From positions 1 to 40,071 of IMG/VR virus record IMGVR_UViG_3300024964_000005: 40,071 bases of DNA, one strand, 5' to 3'. Of the stretch, positions 32,577 through 39,463 are shown one piece after another. The stretch is from a virus. Below the pieces are notes generated by a model. The model was not told the origin of the DNA. It saw only the letters and a list, made by a program, of their open reading frames with translations, and searched no databases. A program made the translations under genes and the position numbers. Position 1 is the first letter of the stretch; each line of letters starts with the position of its first letter.

Positions 32577-32953
32577 CACGACGCACCCCACAGCAGCCGG
32601 GCAGCGCAAGCCAGGGACAGCATCACCACCACGGCCCAGGTGAACGTCGGTTCGCGGCGAAGCAGCCGGCGCTCGATGGCCGTCAGCGGGCCCAGGCGGC
32701 GCTTCGGTGCCGGCTCGTGCTCGAAGCCGATGCCGGACACAGCGCTGGCGGCCTCGGTTGGCGCGCTGTAGGTGCCATTGCTGTCCGCAATGACGGCGGC
32801 CACGTGCAGGCGCTTTTCCAGCATGCGGCGGTCCAGGTCTTCGCGGTCCAGCCGGCCGACGCGCACGGCGTGCTCGCCCATGTCGTCCATCATTTCGGCG
32901 CCGGTCTGCTGGTTCCACATGCGAGGGGCGGGGATGGGGTGGTCGGCGCTCAT
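32576..32953 (-). CDS. Hypothetical protein with C-terminal membrane segment
   Basis: A 125-residue protein from ATG 32953, overlapping the upstream gene (ATGA). The N-terminal part is charged and helical (RVGRLDREDLDRRMLEKRLHVAAVIAD). The C-terminus has one transmembrane segment (TWAVVVMLSLACAARLLWG), giving a tail-anchored layout. Function unknown. Confidence 0.7.
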   Translation of the reverse strand: MSADHPIPAPRMWNQQTGAEMMDDMGEHAVRVGRLDREDLDRRMLEKRLHVAAVIADSNGTYSAPTEAASAVSGIGFEHEPAPKRRLGPLTAIERRLLRREPTFTWAVVVMLSLACAARLLWGAS

Positions 32954-33345
32954 GACTCCACCCCGCTCGCCATATCGCCCGCGTGGTAGTTCGCATGGAT
33001 GGCCGACACAAAGCCCACCCACACCACAGCCCGGTGCGTGACCTGCTCGCCGCGCGCAGCAGCGGACACGATGCTCAGCAGGTCGCCAAGCGCCAGGTCG
33101 CCATGGCTGCCGGCGAAGAGGTCGGAGAACAGATCCACGACGCTCATCTGCTGCGTGCCGCCCAGCTTGTCGGCATAACCCGGCGTGCTCACCAGGGCTT
33201 TGCGCAGGTCCGGGGCCGCCAGCGCGTTACGCAGCTCGTTGGCCAGCAGGATGTAGCAGGCCTCTTGCGTGGCCTGGGCCTTCTCGATTCGGTCGGCGGC
33301 GCGGTTCTCGGCGCGGCTGACGAGGCAGGGGATGGCGGCGTTCAT
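32950..33345 (-). CDS. Hypothetical early protein
   Basis: A 131-residue, mainly helical protein (NRAADRIEKAQATQEACYILLANELRNALAAPDLRKAL; SVVDLFSDLFAGSHGDLALGDLLSIVSAA). No known domain. It overlaps genes on both sides by four bases and is the second gene of the leftward early operon. Confidence 0.7.
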   Translation of the reverse strand: MNAAIPCLVSRAENRAADRIEKAQATQEACYILLANELRNALAAPDLRKALVSTPGYADKLGGTQQMSVVDLFSDLFAGSHGDLALGDLLSIVSAAARGEQVTHRAVVWVGFVSAIHANYHAGDMASGVES

Positions 33346-33884
33346 GCTGCCACCTCATCCGCGACGCGTGCCGGTGACCACACGCCGGTTTCAACCAGGC
33401 GCAAGAAGCGCTGAGCAAACCCGTCCCTGGCAGCGTCCCTGGCAGCGGCCCTGGCAGCGTCCCAGGCAGCGTCCCAGGCAGCGGCCCTGGCAGCGGCCCA
33501 GGCAGCGGCCCAGGCAGCGGCCCTGGCAGCGGCCCAGGCAGCGGCCAACTCATCATCAGTTGCAGTGCCCTCGGCATGCTGGCGTGCAACCACGAGCGCT
33601 TGCAGGCTGCGCTCATCGGTCATCAGGTGCTTGACCGTCTCGGCGCAGTCCACTGCGAAGTGGCGCCACAGCGATGCGTGCTGGGGCTCGGCCCGGCAGC
33701 ACCACAGCGCGTCGTCGAGGCCGTTGCTTTCCAAGATCACCGAGAACGGCAAGGGCTCGTCGTCGGCCTTGGTCTTGCCCAGGTGCTTGAGCAACTTGGC
33801 CCAGCCCTCCGAGCACGGCGAGTGCTCGCGGATGCGGTTCAGGGTCGTGGTGATCGGCCCGGCTTGTGTCTCTGTATGTCCCAT
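33342..33884 (-). CDS. First leftward early protein with Ala/Trp repeat helix
   Basis: A 180-residue protein, first gene after the leftward promoter, with an AAGGGGA ribosome binding site. The first 110 residues are an ordinary folded region (LNRIREHSPCSEGWAKLLKHLGK; LPFSVILESNGLDDALWCCRAEPQHASLWRHFAVDCAETVKHLM). Residues about 115-155 are four-residue repeats of the form AAWA/AARA/AAWD/AARD, coded by a 12-bp tandem repeat. These would form a long Ala-rich helix with Trp, Arg and Asp at regular positions. Related repeats occur in other phage proteins of unknown role. Confidence 0.75.
   Translation of the reverse strand: MGHTETQAGPITTTLNRIREHSPCSEGWAKLLKHLGKTKADDEPLPFSVILESNGLDDALWCCRAEPQHASLWRHFAVDCAETVKHLMTDERSLQALVVARQHAEGTATDDELAAAWAAARAAAWAAAWAAARAAAWDAAWDAARAAARDAARDGFAQRFLRLVETGVWSPARVADEVAA
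33421..33546. repeat. 12-bp tandem repeat array inside the first leftward gene
   Basis: About ten copies of a 12-base unit, GGCAGCG(T/G)CCC(T/A) on the plus strand. Units differ only at two positions, which switch the coded residues between Trp/Arg and Ala/Asp. Copy number is likely to vary by slippage without breaking the frame. Confidence 0.88.
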
Positions 33885-33917
33885 CGCTGTCCCCTTGGGG
33901 TGGTGTCGATGGGTTGA

Positions 33918-33958
33918 ATACTCACACATGTGTGTGAGACTGTCAACACAAATGTGAG
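33918..33958 (-). promoter_or_regulatory. Leftward early promoter with operators
   Basis: On the minus strand TTGACA (33946-33941) is followed after 17 bases by GAGTAT (33923-33918), a plausible sigma-70 promoter for the leftward operon. Operator-like sites with the CAC-N4-GTG core overlap it: CTCACACATGTGTG (33921-33934) and AACACAAATGTGAG (33945-33958). They share the half-site with the three sites at 35023-35089. Confidence 0.7.
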
Positions 33959-33990
33959 CGGTTGGTGTGAGTGTCCCTAGGTTGAGGCGG

Positions 33991-34014
33991 AAAAAAGCCC
34001 GCTCGTGGCGGGCT
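33991..34014 (-). terminator. Terminator of the repressor-lipoprotein transcript
   Basis: Read on the minus strand, AGCCCGC / GCGGGCT forms a perfect seven-base-pair stem with a five-base loop followed by six Ts. It lies 18 bases after the lipoprotein stop and before the leftward promoter, so it isolates the immunity transcript from the lytic leftward operon. Confidence 0.88.
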
Positions 34015-34032
34015 CATATGGGGCGTGCTGGC

Positions 34033-34425
34033 CTACCGCTCGACCACGATAGCCTCAGCGGTGCACGTGATGCTTTCCCAGCAGTTATAGGTGGTGGTCG
34101 TGCCACGCGGATGGTCGCACTGCAGGTTTGTGATCCCGTTCGCCCCCAGTTCAAGCGCCCAGTATCTGGCCTGGGAGACTGCATTGGAGCGCGTCGCCGC
34201 GTGGTCCCATACCTTGTTCTTGCACGAGATCCCTTCCACCAGGTTCAGCACCCGGAACTTCGTGCCCTGAAGTTGGGCCTGGTTGTAGATCTGGATGGCA
34301 TCAACCGCCTGCCGCTTCTGAGGCGGAATGGTGTCCATGTCGACGACTGGAACCATGGCTCCACAGCCGGCAAGCAAGATCGCAGATAGGCCGAAAAGCT
34401 TGTGATTCTTCAAAGGTCTGCCCAT
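34033..34425 (-). CDS. Lipoprotein co-transcribed with the repressor
   Basis: A 130-residue protein with signal MGRPLKNHKLFGLSAILLAGC and lipobox (LAG-C). The mature part has several Cys (ISCKNKVWDH; LQCDHPRG; YNCWESITC) likely to pair in the periplasm. Its ATG lies inside the 3' end of the repressor gene, with GAAAGG directly before it, and a terminator follows its stop. It should therefore be expressed in the lysogen. A superinfection-exclusion or lysogenic-conversion role is inferred from this context. Confidence 0.78.
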   Translation of the reverse strand: MGRPLKNHKLFGLSAILLAGCGAMVPVVDMDTIPPQKRQAVDAIQIYNQAQLQGTKFRVLNLVEGISCKNKVWDHAATRSNAVSQARYWALELGANGITNLQCDHPRGTTTTYNCWESITCTAEAIVVER

Positions 34426-35027
34426 CCTTTCTCAGGAACGCGGAGCACAGCAACGACCTCAAGGTCGTGCGTGTCACTTCGCAGGCTTCGGTAAGCCTCA
34501 TTGAGGGCATGCGCCACCCATACTCCGGCAGCCGGCCCCTCTCTGTACTGCCTGAAATACAGGCCGCCTTGGCCATCCCGGACGATCACGCCATCACCGA
34601 AACGGGGTTCGACATCGCTCCGAAAGTACAGCTCCTCACCCTTGCGAGCCCTTGGCGCCATGGCGTCGTCAGGTGCGATCGCAAGGAAGGAAATGGAAAG
34701 CGCGCCTTTTTGGTCTTCGCTCATCAACTGCTCCCAAGTCATTGGAGCGACAGTTTGCAAGCGCGACTCGCTCATTTCATGAGCTACCCCCTCACTCAAT
34801 GGGGAGGGGTTAGCCTGATGGGTTGCTGGCACACCCTTGGCCAGCCACTCAGGTGATACCCGCAGCACACGCGCCAGGTCCAGCAAGTCGCGCGGCTGTT
34901 CTCGTGTTCCCGCTTCCCAGTTTCCGACAGCGCCCGGCGACACGCCTGCAGCGCGCGCAAGTTTGGCCTGGCTTGAAAAGCCCGCAGCGATCCTGGCCGC
35001 CTTCAATCGTTCTTGGAATGTACTCAC
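34410..35027 (-). CDS. CI-like repressor (XRE HTH plus S24-like domain, catalytic Ser replaced)
   Basis: A 205-residue protein. Residues 4-62 are an XRE-type HTH (ERLKAARIAAGFSSQAKLARAAGVSPGAVGNWEAGTREQ). Residues about 115-200 resemble the LexA/CI C-terminal dimerisation domain (APDDAMAPRARKGEELYF; FGDGVIVRDGQGGLYFRQY). Where active S24 proteins have the nucleophile Ser (usually DxSM), this one has Ala122 (DDAM), and no clear Ala-Gly cleavage site is seen. It should not self-cleave with RecA. The GTG start at 35027 lies within an operator and has no ribosome binding site, consistent with a leaderless message. Confidence 0.87.
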   Translation of the reverse strand: MSTFQERLKAARIAAGFSSQAKLARAAGVSPGAVGNWEAGTREQPRDLLDLARVLRVSPEWLAKGVPATHQANPSPLSEGVAHEMSESRLQTVAPMTWEQLMSEDQKGALSISFLAIAPDDAMAPRARKGEELYFRSDVEPRFGDGVIVRDGQGGLYFRQYREGPAAGVWVAHALNEAYRSLRSDTHDLEVVAVLRVPEKGWADL

Positions 35028-35089
35028 GGCCGTGATTTGCGCATGTTCTTGCTTCACGCTGGTGAGTGCGTTATGCTCACGACCGTGAG
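35023..35089 (+). promoter_or_regulatory. Right operators and rightward early promoter
   Basis: Three 14-base sites of form NTCAC-N4-GTGAN lie between repressor and Cro-like genes: CTCACGGCCGTGAT (35023-35036), TTCACGCTGGTGAG (35053-35066) and CTCACGACCGTGAG (35076-35089). A rightward promoter TTGCTT (35049-35054), 17 bases, TATGCT (35072-35077) is overlapped by the last two. The arrangement parallels lambda OR. Confidence 0.78.
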
Positions 35090-35106
35090 TAACGGAGTGC
35101 GCTGAT

Positions 35107-35325
35107 ATGCAAGCCCTTGAACGTGCAATCGAAGTCGCCGGCAGCGTCGTTGCCTTGGCCTCAGCCATCGGGGTCTCCGAGAGCGCGCCGCATATGTGGC
35201 GTAAGCGCGGCAACGTCCCCGCCGAATACTGCCCAGCCATCGAACGCGCCACCAAGGGCGCAGTGCGCTGCGAAGACCTGCGCCCCGATGTGGCGTGGGA
35301 CGTGCTGCGCGAGCAGGCCGCCTGA
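35107..35325 (+). CDS. Cro-like / YdaS-type DNA-binding protein
   Basis: A 72-residue protein of the YdaS/Cro type: LERAIEVAGSVVALASAIGVSESAPHMWRKRGNVPAEYCPAIERATKGAVRCEDLRPDVAWDVL. The helix-turn-helix and the following PAEYCPAIE helix are typical. It is the first gene from the rightward promoter and faces the repressor gene across the operators, the expected place for Cro. It likely represses the repressor promoter and favours lytic growth. Confidence 0.87.
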   Translation: MQALERAIEVAGSVVALASAIGVSESAPHMWRKRGNVPAEYCPAIERATKGAVRCEDLRPDVAWDVLREQAA

Positions 35326-35382
35326 ATGTCTCCGCAGCTGCAACCAGCAAAGGCACGCGCAAGCGTGGGGAGCAGCTGCATT

Positions 35383-35416
35383 GCCTCGGCCTGCAAGGGC
35401 CGGGGCTTTTCTTTTT
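35383..35416 (+). terminator. tR1-like terminator after the Cro-like gene
   Basis: GCCTCGGCC (35383-35391) pairs with GGCCGGGGC (35398-35406, one G-T pair) around a six-base loop, then TTTTCTTTTT. It lies between Cro and the next regulator, as lambda tR1 does. The remaining bases to 35496 show only the next ribosome binding site. No antiterminator gene was recognised. Confidence 0.87.
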
Positions 35417-35496
35417 CGTTGGTCGGTTCGCATGGTGTTTTTTTTACGCCGCTGAGCCGCACAACGCCACACAACGAAGTTGCGGAGGGTTGAGCA

Positions 35497-35862
35497 ATGC
35501 AGCTTGGCATACCCGTTGAAGTGAGCCCGGTCGAGATCTCGCGCGAGTCCAGCCTTGGCGGTGCGATCGGCCTGTGCGCCAAGGCAGCAGGCCTGGAGCC
35601 GAAGCAGATCCAGGACAAGCTGAAGTTCGACAAAGCCCAGTGGTCTCGCTGGGAGTCCGGCCAGGAAGGCGTGATGTGGCCAAAGCTGATCACGCTGATG
35701 GACCACTGCGGCAACGATGCGCCTCTGCTGTGGATGAACTATGCCCGCGGCTATGACCTGGCCAGCCTACGCAAGCGTGAGACCGAGTTGCAGCGCCAGG
35801 TGCGCCTGCTTACCGAGGAAAACCAGGCTTTGCGGCGCGTGATGTTGGGGGCTGCAGCTTGA
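35497..35862 (+). CDS. Probable transcriptional regulator in CII position
   Basis: A 121-residue protein with a strong GGAGG site. Residues about 20-75 look like an HTH (LGGAIGLCAKAAGLEPKQIQDKLKFDKAQWSRWESGQEGV), and the C-terminal 30 residues form a coiled coil (LRKRETELQRQVRLLTEENQALRRVML). It lies downstream of the tR1-like terminator and upstream of the replication genes, the place of CII or replication-control proteins. The exact role is not determined. Confidence 0.75.
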   Translation: MQLGIPVEVSPVEISRESSLGGAIGLCAKAAGLEPKQIQDKLKFDKAQWSRWESGQEGVMWPKLITLMDHCGNDAPLLWMNYARGYDLASLRKRETELQRQVRLLTEENQALRRVMLGAAA

Positions 35863-35987
35863 CCCACTCCGACGCCTGGAGCCAGTACGAGGCCCGCAAG
35901 GCCGCCTGGCTCGCCCAAAACCAAAACGCTACGCCCGAGCAGATCGAGCGGGCGCTGCAGAAGATCGCGGAAGGGCTGGGAATCTGA
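35859..35987 (+). CDS. 42-residue small protein
   Basis: A TTG-start ORF overlapping the upstream stop (TTGA) and the downstream ATG (TGATG, by one base). The protein is helical (DAWSQYEARKAAWLAQNQ; TPEQIERALQKIAEGL). Exact fit between the neighbouring genes supports it. Function unknown. Confidence 0.6.
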   Translation: MTHSDAWSQYEARKAAWLAQNQNATPEQIERALQKIAEGLGI

Positions 35988-36691
35988 TGAGCACCGACTG
36001 GATCAAGATGCGCTGCGACCTGCGCACCCACCCCAAGGTGGTCCGAATGGCAGGCGCATTGAATGCGGACAAGTTGCGTGTGGTCGGCGGCCTGCATGCC
36101 GTCTGGTCCATCTTCGACGCGCACTCAGAGGACGGAATCCTCGATGGCTATACCTTCAAGGCCATCGACATCGAGCTGGGCTGGAAGGGCTTCGCCCAAG
36201 CCATGAATGCTGTCGGATGGCTTGATTACGTGGATGGCCAAGGCCTCACAGCCCCCAGATTCGAAGAACACAACGGCCAGACAGCAAAGCGCCGGGCACA
36301 AGAAACCGAGCGCAAAAGGTTGGAGAGGGACGCGGAAAAGAACGCTAAGAAAGCCGGACAACTGTCCGCATCCGATGCGGACAAAAGCGTGACCAGAGAA
36401 GAGAAGAGAAGAGAAGAAGAAATACAGGAGAGACCGCGCCGCGCTTCGCGGCTGCCTGCCGGCTGGGAGCCTTCGGCGGATCTCGCCCTGTGGGCTCGCC
36501 AGGAAAGGCCGGATCTGGACCCCCTCAAGACCCTGGACCGATTCCGCGACTACTGGACCGCCAAGGCCGGGAAGGACGGCACGAAGCTCGACTGGGACGC
36601 GACCTACCGCAACTGGGTGAGGGCCGAGAAAGCCCAGCAGCACGGCAGGCCAAACGGCCACAGCGGCGATATCTTCGGGGAGGGCCAGTGA
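35987..36691 (+). CDS. Replication initiator (O/DnaT-like)
   Basis: A 234-residue protein. The N-terminal domain (about 1-100) resembles phage replication winged-helix proteins (WIKMRCDLRTHPKVVRMAGAL; LRVVGGLHAVWSIFDAHSEDGILDGYT). A highly charged linker (about 100-150) follows, and the C-terminus has FRDYWTAKAGKDGTKLDWDATYRNWVR, the DnaT/replisome-organiser pattern. The linker DNA contains a perfect dyad and a purine run resembling an origin, as in lambda O. The helicase is two genes downstream. Confidence 0.82.
   Translation: MSTDWIKMRCDLRTHPKVVRMAGALNADKLRVVGGLHAVWSIFDAHSEDGILDGYTFKAIDIELGWKGFAQAMNAVGWLDYVDGQGLTAPRFEEHNGQTAKRRAQETERKRLERDAEKNAKKAGQLSASDADKSVTREEKRREEEIQERPRRASRLPAGWEPSADLALWARQERPDLDPLKTLDRFRDYWTAKAGKDGTKLDWDATYRNWVRAEKAQQHGRPNGHSGDIFGEGQ
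36363..36423. other. Candidate replication origin inside the initiator gene
   Basis: TGTCCGCATCCGATGCGGACA (36363-36383) is a perfect dyad about one central base. Twelve bases later a 29-base run of only A and G (36395-36423, GAGAA repeats) follows. GCGGACAA also occurs at 36066-36073 in the same gene. Dyad or iterons plus an easily melted asymmetric tract within the initiator gene is the lambda-type origin layout. Confidence 0.5.
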
Positions 36692-37062
36692 TGCGCGGCC
36701 ACCAGCCCTTGATCGCCATGCGACTGCGCGGTAAGTGCCCAGCCGGCGCCGTGGTCACGGTCGGCACCGATCCGACAAAGGCCTGGGCCGACTGGCCGAC
36801 ATCGAACCCTTGGGCCGTGATCGCCCACCTCGAAATCCCCGAGCGTGACCGCTTGAGCGCGCTGGCAGCCGATCTTCGATGCCTCGTCGGCTTGGTGGTG
36901 CAGGTGGTCGGACACGACCAGGACCGCACCTCAGCCGTGGCTCAGATGGCCATGGAAGCCGGCGCAAAGCGCGTGTTCGTCTTCACCCACAACCCCCAAA
37001 CACACGCGGTGGAAGCCGCGGCGTACATCACCGAGGACATGCAGCAATGGCAGGCCTTCTAA
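36691..37062 (+). CDS. Hypothetical replication-region protein
   Basis: A 123-residue protein whose ATG overlaps the initiator stop. Mixed alpha/beta appearance (PLIAMRLRGKCPAGAVVTVGTDP; LVGLVVQVVGHDQDRTSAVAQMAMEAGAKRVFVFTH). No recognised family. The last 16 bases overlap the helicase gene. Placement between initiator and helicase suggests a helicase-loading or modulating role, which is inference. Confidence 0.7.
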   Translation: MRGHQPLIAMRLRGKCPAGAVVTVGTDPTKAWADWPTSNPWAVIAHLEIPERDRLSALAADLRCLVGLVVQVVGHDQDRTSAVAQMAMEAGAKRVFVFTHNPQTHAVEAAAYITEDMQQWQAF

Positions 37063-38003
37063 GCCCCGACGAGATTGATTTCAGCGCCCACATGCGGGCA
37101 ACCGACTGCAAGGCCAAGGTGCGCGCAGCCAGCGCGTTCACCGACGACCTGCTGGAGGCTTTCAGCGAGCGTGGCCGCAGCAAGCGTGCGCCTTCGATGT
37201 TCACCAGCAGGCTGGGCCAGAAGCTGCAGTTCCGGCCTGGCGAGGTGACGGTGTGGGCCGGCTACAGCGCGCACCGCAAGAGCACGTTTCTCGGCCAGGT
37301 CAAGGCCGAACTGATGCACCAGGGGCAGCGCTGCCTGGCCAACAGCTACGAAATGATGCCGCACCAGACCCTGGCGCGCATGGCCCGGCAGACGACAGGC
37401 GGCAACCAGATCGGTCCGACCACGCTGCAGCGCTTCATGGACTGGACCGACGGCCGGCTATGGATCTTCGACCACATGGGCCGTGTGAAGCCGGCGCAAC
37501 AGCTGGCAGTGCTCCAGTACTTTGCCGACGAACTGGAGGGCCAGCAGGCCTTCATCGACTCGATGCAGTTCGTGTGCGAGTCCGAAGAGAGCATCGACGA
37601 GCAGAAGCAGTTCATGACCGACCTGGTGCGCATGGCCATCGAGACCGGCCTTCACATCCATCTGGTCGCGCACTGCCGCAAGCCCACCGGTGGGGATGAG
37701 TCCAAGCCGCCGACAAAGCACGACATCCGCGGCACCGCAGCGATCGGCGACCAAGCGGCCAACATCGTCACGGTCTGGTACGACCGGGCCCGCCTGGTCA
37801 GGCTGGAGCGCAACCCGAGCGACGAGGCGGAACTTTCCAAACCCGCGGCTCTGGTGACGGTGGAGAAGCAGCGCAATGGCGCATGGGAAGGCCGGCTGGA
37901 ATTCTGGCAGGACGAGGCCTCCATGCGGTTCATGGACAAGCGGGGGATGCCCGTCGAACCCTGGCCGCTTGACGCGCGCGCGCATTTGGAGCTGCAGCCA
38001 TGA
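37047..38003 (+). CDS. RecA-fold (DnaB-like) replicative helicase/ATPase
   Basis: A 318-residue protein. The RecA-like core begins at FRPGEVTVWAGYSAHRKSTFLGQVKAEL (Walker A at 72-80, GYSAHRKST, with Arg where Gly is usual before Lys). QQAFIDSMQF near residue 170 is the Walker B region, followed by LVRMAIETGLHIHLVAHCRKPTGG and DIRGTAAIGDQAANIVTVW, typical of DnaB/T7 gp4-type motors. No primase domain is present. It should unwind the fork with the upstream initiator. Confidence 0.85.
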   Translation: MAGLLSPDEIDFSAHMRATDCKAKVRAASAFTDDLLEAFSERGRSKRAPSMFTSRLGQKLQFRPGEVTVWAGYSAHRKSTFLGQVKAELMHQGQRCLANSYEMMPHQTLARMARQTTGGNQIGPTTLQRFMDWTDGRLWIFDHMGRVKPAQQLAVLQYFADELEGQQAFIDSMQFVCESEESIDEQKQFMTDLVRMAIETGLHIHLVAHCRKPTGGDESKPPTKHDIRGTAAIGDQAANIVTVWYDRARLVRLERNPSDEAELSKPAALVTVEKQRNGAWEGRLEFWQDEASMRFMDKRGMPVEPWPLDARAHLELQP

Positions 38004-38569
38004 GCAAGACCCGCAACAGCAACAAGGGCATGCGCCTGCAGCGCTCGATCAAGACCGTGGACGAACTCAAGGCCCGCTGCGATGTCAACGAGTTCACTGA
38101 CTGCTGGAACTATCGCGGCTCGCAGTTCGACGGCACGCCGCATATCTGGGTGCAGCTGGACAACGGCAAGTGCAGCCAGGTCAAGGGAGGGCGAGCGGCC
38201 TACATCATCGCCAACGGTCATGAGCCGGCGCCGGGCCTGCAGGTCTATCGCTACAAGTGCCACAACAAGATGTGCGTGAACCCGGAGCACTGCAAGGCCA
38301 TGACGAAGGCCCAGATCGGCGCCCTTATCGCCAAGGAAGGCGTGCACAAGGGCAGCCCGAAATACCTCGTGTCCAACCGGATCAAGGCGCTCAAACGTGC
38401 CCTGGTGGCTCCTGACTTGGTGCGGGACATCAGGGGCAGCAGCGACAGCGTTTCCGAGTGCTCGAGGCGCACCGGGGTTGCTCACCAAACGGTGAGTGCA
38501 ATCCGCAAGGGGCAAACCTACCTGGATGCCGCCTTGAATTCCAGCGTCTTCAACTGGAGGCCAGCATGA
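38000..38569 (+). CDS. HNH-type protein with C-terminal HTH
   Basis: A 189-residue protein. CWNYRG near residue 35 and YKCHNKMCVNPEHC near residue 85 form a His-Me-finger (HNH_3-like) zinc-binding nuclease pattern. The C-terminal part (VRDIRGSSDSVSECSRRTGVAHQTVSAIRKGQTYLDA) is a helix-turn-helix. Such proteins may be homing endonucleases or early DNA-processing enzymes. It overlaps genes on both sides by four bases, so it is well integrated in the operon. Confidence 0.78.
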   Translation: MSKTRNSNKGMRLQRSIKTVDELKARCDVNEFTDCWNYRGSQFDGTPHIWVQLDNGKCSQVKGGRAAYIIANGHEPAPGLQVYRYKCHNKMCVNPEHCKAMTKAQIGALIAKEGVHKGSPKYLVSNRIKALKRALVAPDLVRDIRGSSDSVSECSRRTGVAHQTVSAIRKGQTYLDAALNSSVFNWRPA

Positions 38570-38769
38570 GCGCCGACAACGACATGCGCGACCAGCCTCC
38601 GCAGATGCAGCCGCGTGGCCAGGGCCACATGAGCCTGTTCCTCTGCGGCGAGTGCAACGGAGCAAAGCCGCTGATGGGCCGTCGTCTGCGCTTCGTGCGC
38701 AAGGTCGGCATGCGGGTGTACGTGTGCGCCGCTTGCAATGCGGCGATGTTGAAAGCGAGGGCAGCATGA
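38566..38769 (+). CDS. Small zinc-ribbon protein
   Basis: A 67-residue protein with two CxxC pairs (FLCGECNGAKP and YVCAACNAAM) spaced to bind one zinc ion. It overlaps the HNH and RusA genes by four bases each. Similar ribbons are common in phage nin-type regions. Function unknown. Confidence 0.75.
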   Translation: MSADNDMRDQPPQMQPRGQGHMSLFLCGECNGAKPLMGRRLRFVRKVGMRVYVCAACNAAMLKARAA

Positions 38770-39227
38770 TCAGCTTCACCGTCCCCGGCCAGCCCCAGGG
38801 CAAGGGCCGCGCCAAGATCGTCAAGATTGGCGGTTTCTCACGCATGGCCACGCCGGCAAAAACCGTGGCCTATGAGGGCCTGGTGGCGCACGCTGCTCAG
38901 CACGCCATGAACGGCCGGCCGCTGCTTGAAGGCCCCGTGTCCGTGCTCATGGTCATTCGCTGCCAGATCCCGGCCAGCTGGTCGCAGAAGAAGCAGCGCG
39001 AGGCCGGCGATCTCGAATCGTTCATCAGGCCCACCACGAAACCCGACATCGACAACGTGGTCAAGGCCATCTTCGACGGCTGCAACGGCGTTCTGTGGCG
39101 CGATGACGTGCAGGTGGTCGACCTCCGGGTGCGCAAGCGCTACGACTTCAACCCTGGCGTGTATGTGGAAGCGATCGAGATCCCCACGCAAGCGGCATCG
39201 ACTCAGCGAGAACTGCAGGGAGCGTAG
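38766..39227 (+). CDS. rusA: RusA-like Holliday junction resolvase
   Basis: A 153-residue endonuclease of the RusA family. The N-terminus SFTVPGQPQGKGRAKI and the core KPDIDNVVKAIFDGCNGVLWRDDVQV contain the catalytic acids (D94, D96, D113/D114) and K100. It resolves branched DNA left by recombination or replication before packaging. It is placed late in the rightward early operon as in lambdoid phages. Confidence 0.92.
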   Translation: MISFTVPGQPQGKGRAKIVKIGGFSRMATPAKTVAYEGLVAHAAQHAMNGRPLLEGPVSVLMVIRCQIPASWSQKKQREAGDLESFIRPTTKPDIDNVVKAIFDGCNGVLWRDDVQVVDLRVRKRYDFNPGVYVEAIEIPTQAASTQRELQGA

Positions 39228-39229
39228 CA

Positions 39230-39463
39230 ATGGACTGCACCGACTGCACCACCGCCTCCCAGCGCGATCACCACGGGTTCAAAGCCGGCTGCCCCGGTTG
39301 CTGCGCCAGAGCCATCTCGCGCGGCCTGAACTACTTCGAATCCCTCAAGCAGGGCCAGCAGACCCGCCGCTATCGCGCCGAGCTGCAGCAGTTCGGTATG
39401 ACGCACCAACAGGTTCTGGACGCTGCCAAGGCTGATGTGATGCGGCGGGAGGTGAAGCCTTGA
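39230..39463 (+). CDS. Small Cys-rich hypothetical protein
   Basis: A 77-residue protein. The first 25 residues hold six Cys and two His (DCTDCTTASQRDHHGFKAGCPGCCARAI), a likely zinc-binding region. The rest is helical. The ATG is two bases after the RusA stop. Function unknown. Confidence 0.72.
   Translation: MDCTDCTTASQRDHHGFKAGCPGCCARAISRGLNYFESLKQGQQTRRYRAELQQFGMTHQQVLDAAKADVMRREVKP

Noticed and set aside
33421-33546. Tandem array considered as CRISPR or iteron cluster
   Set aside because: Units are contiguous 12-mers without spacers and stay in frame in a coding gene, so it is a protein-coding repeat.
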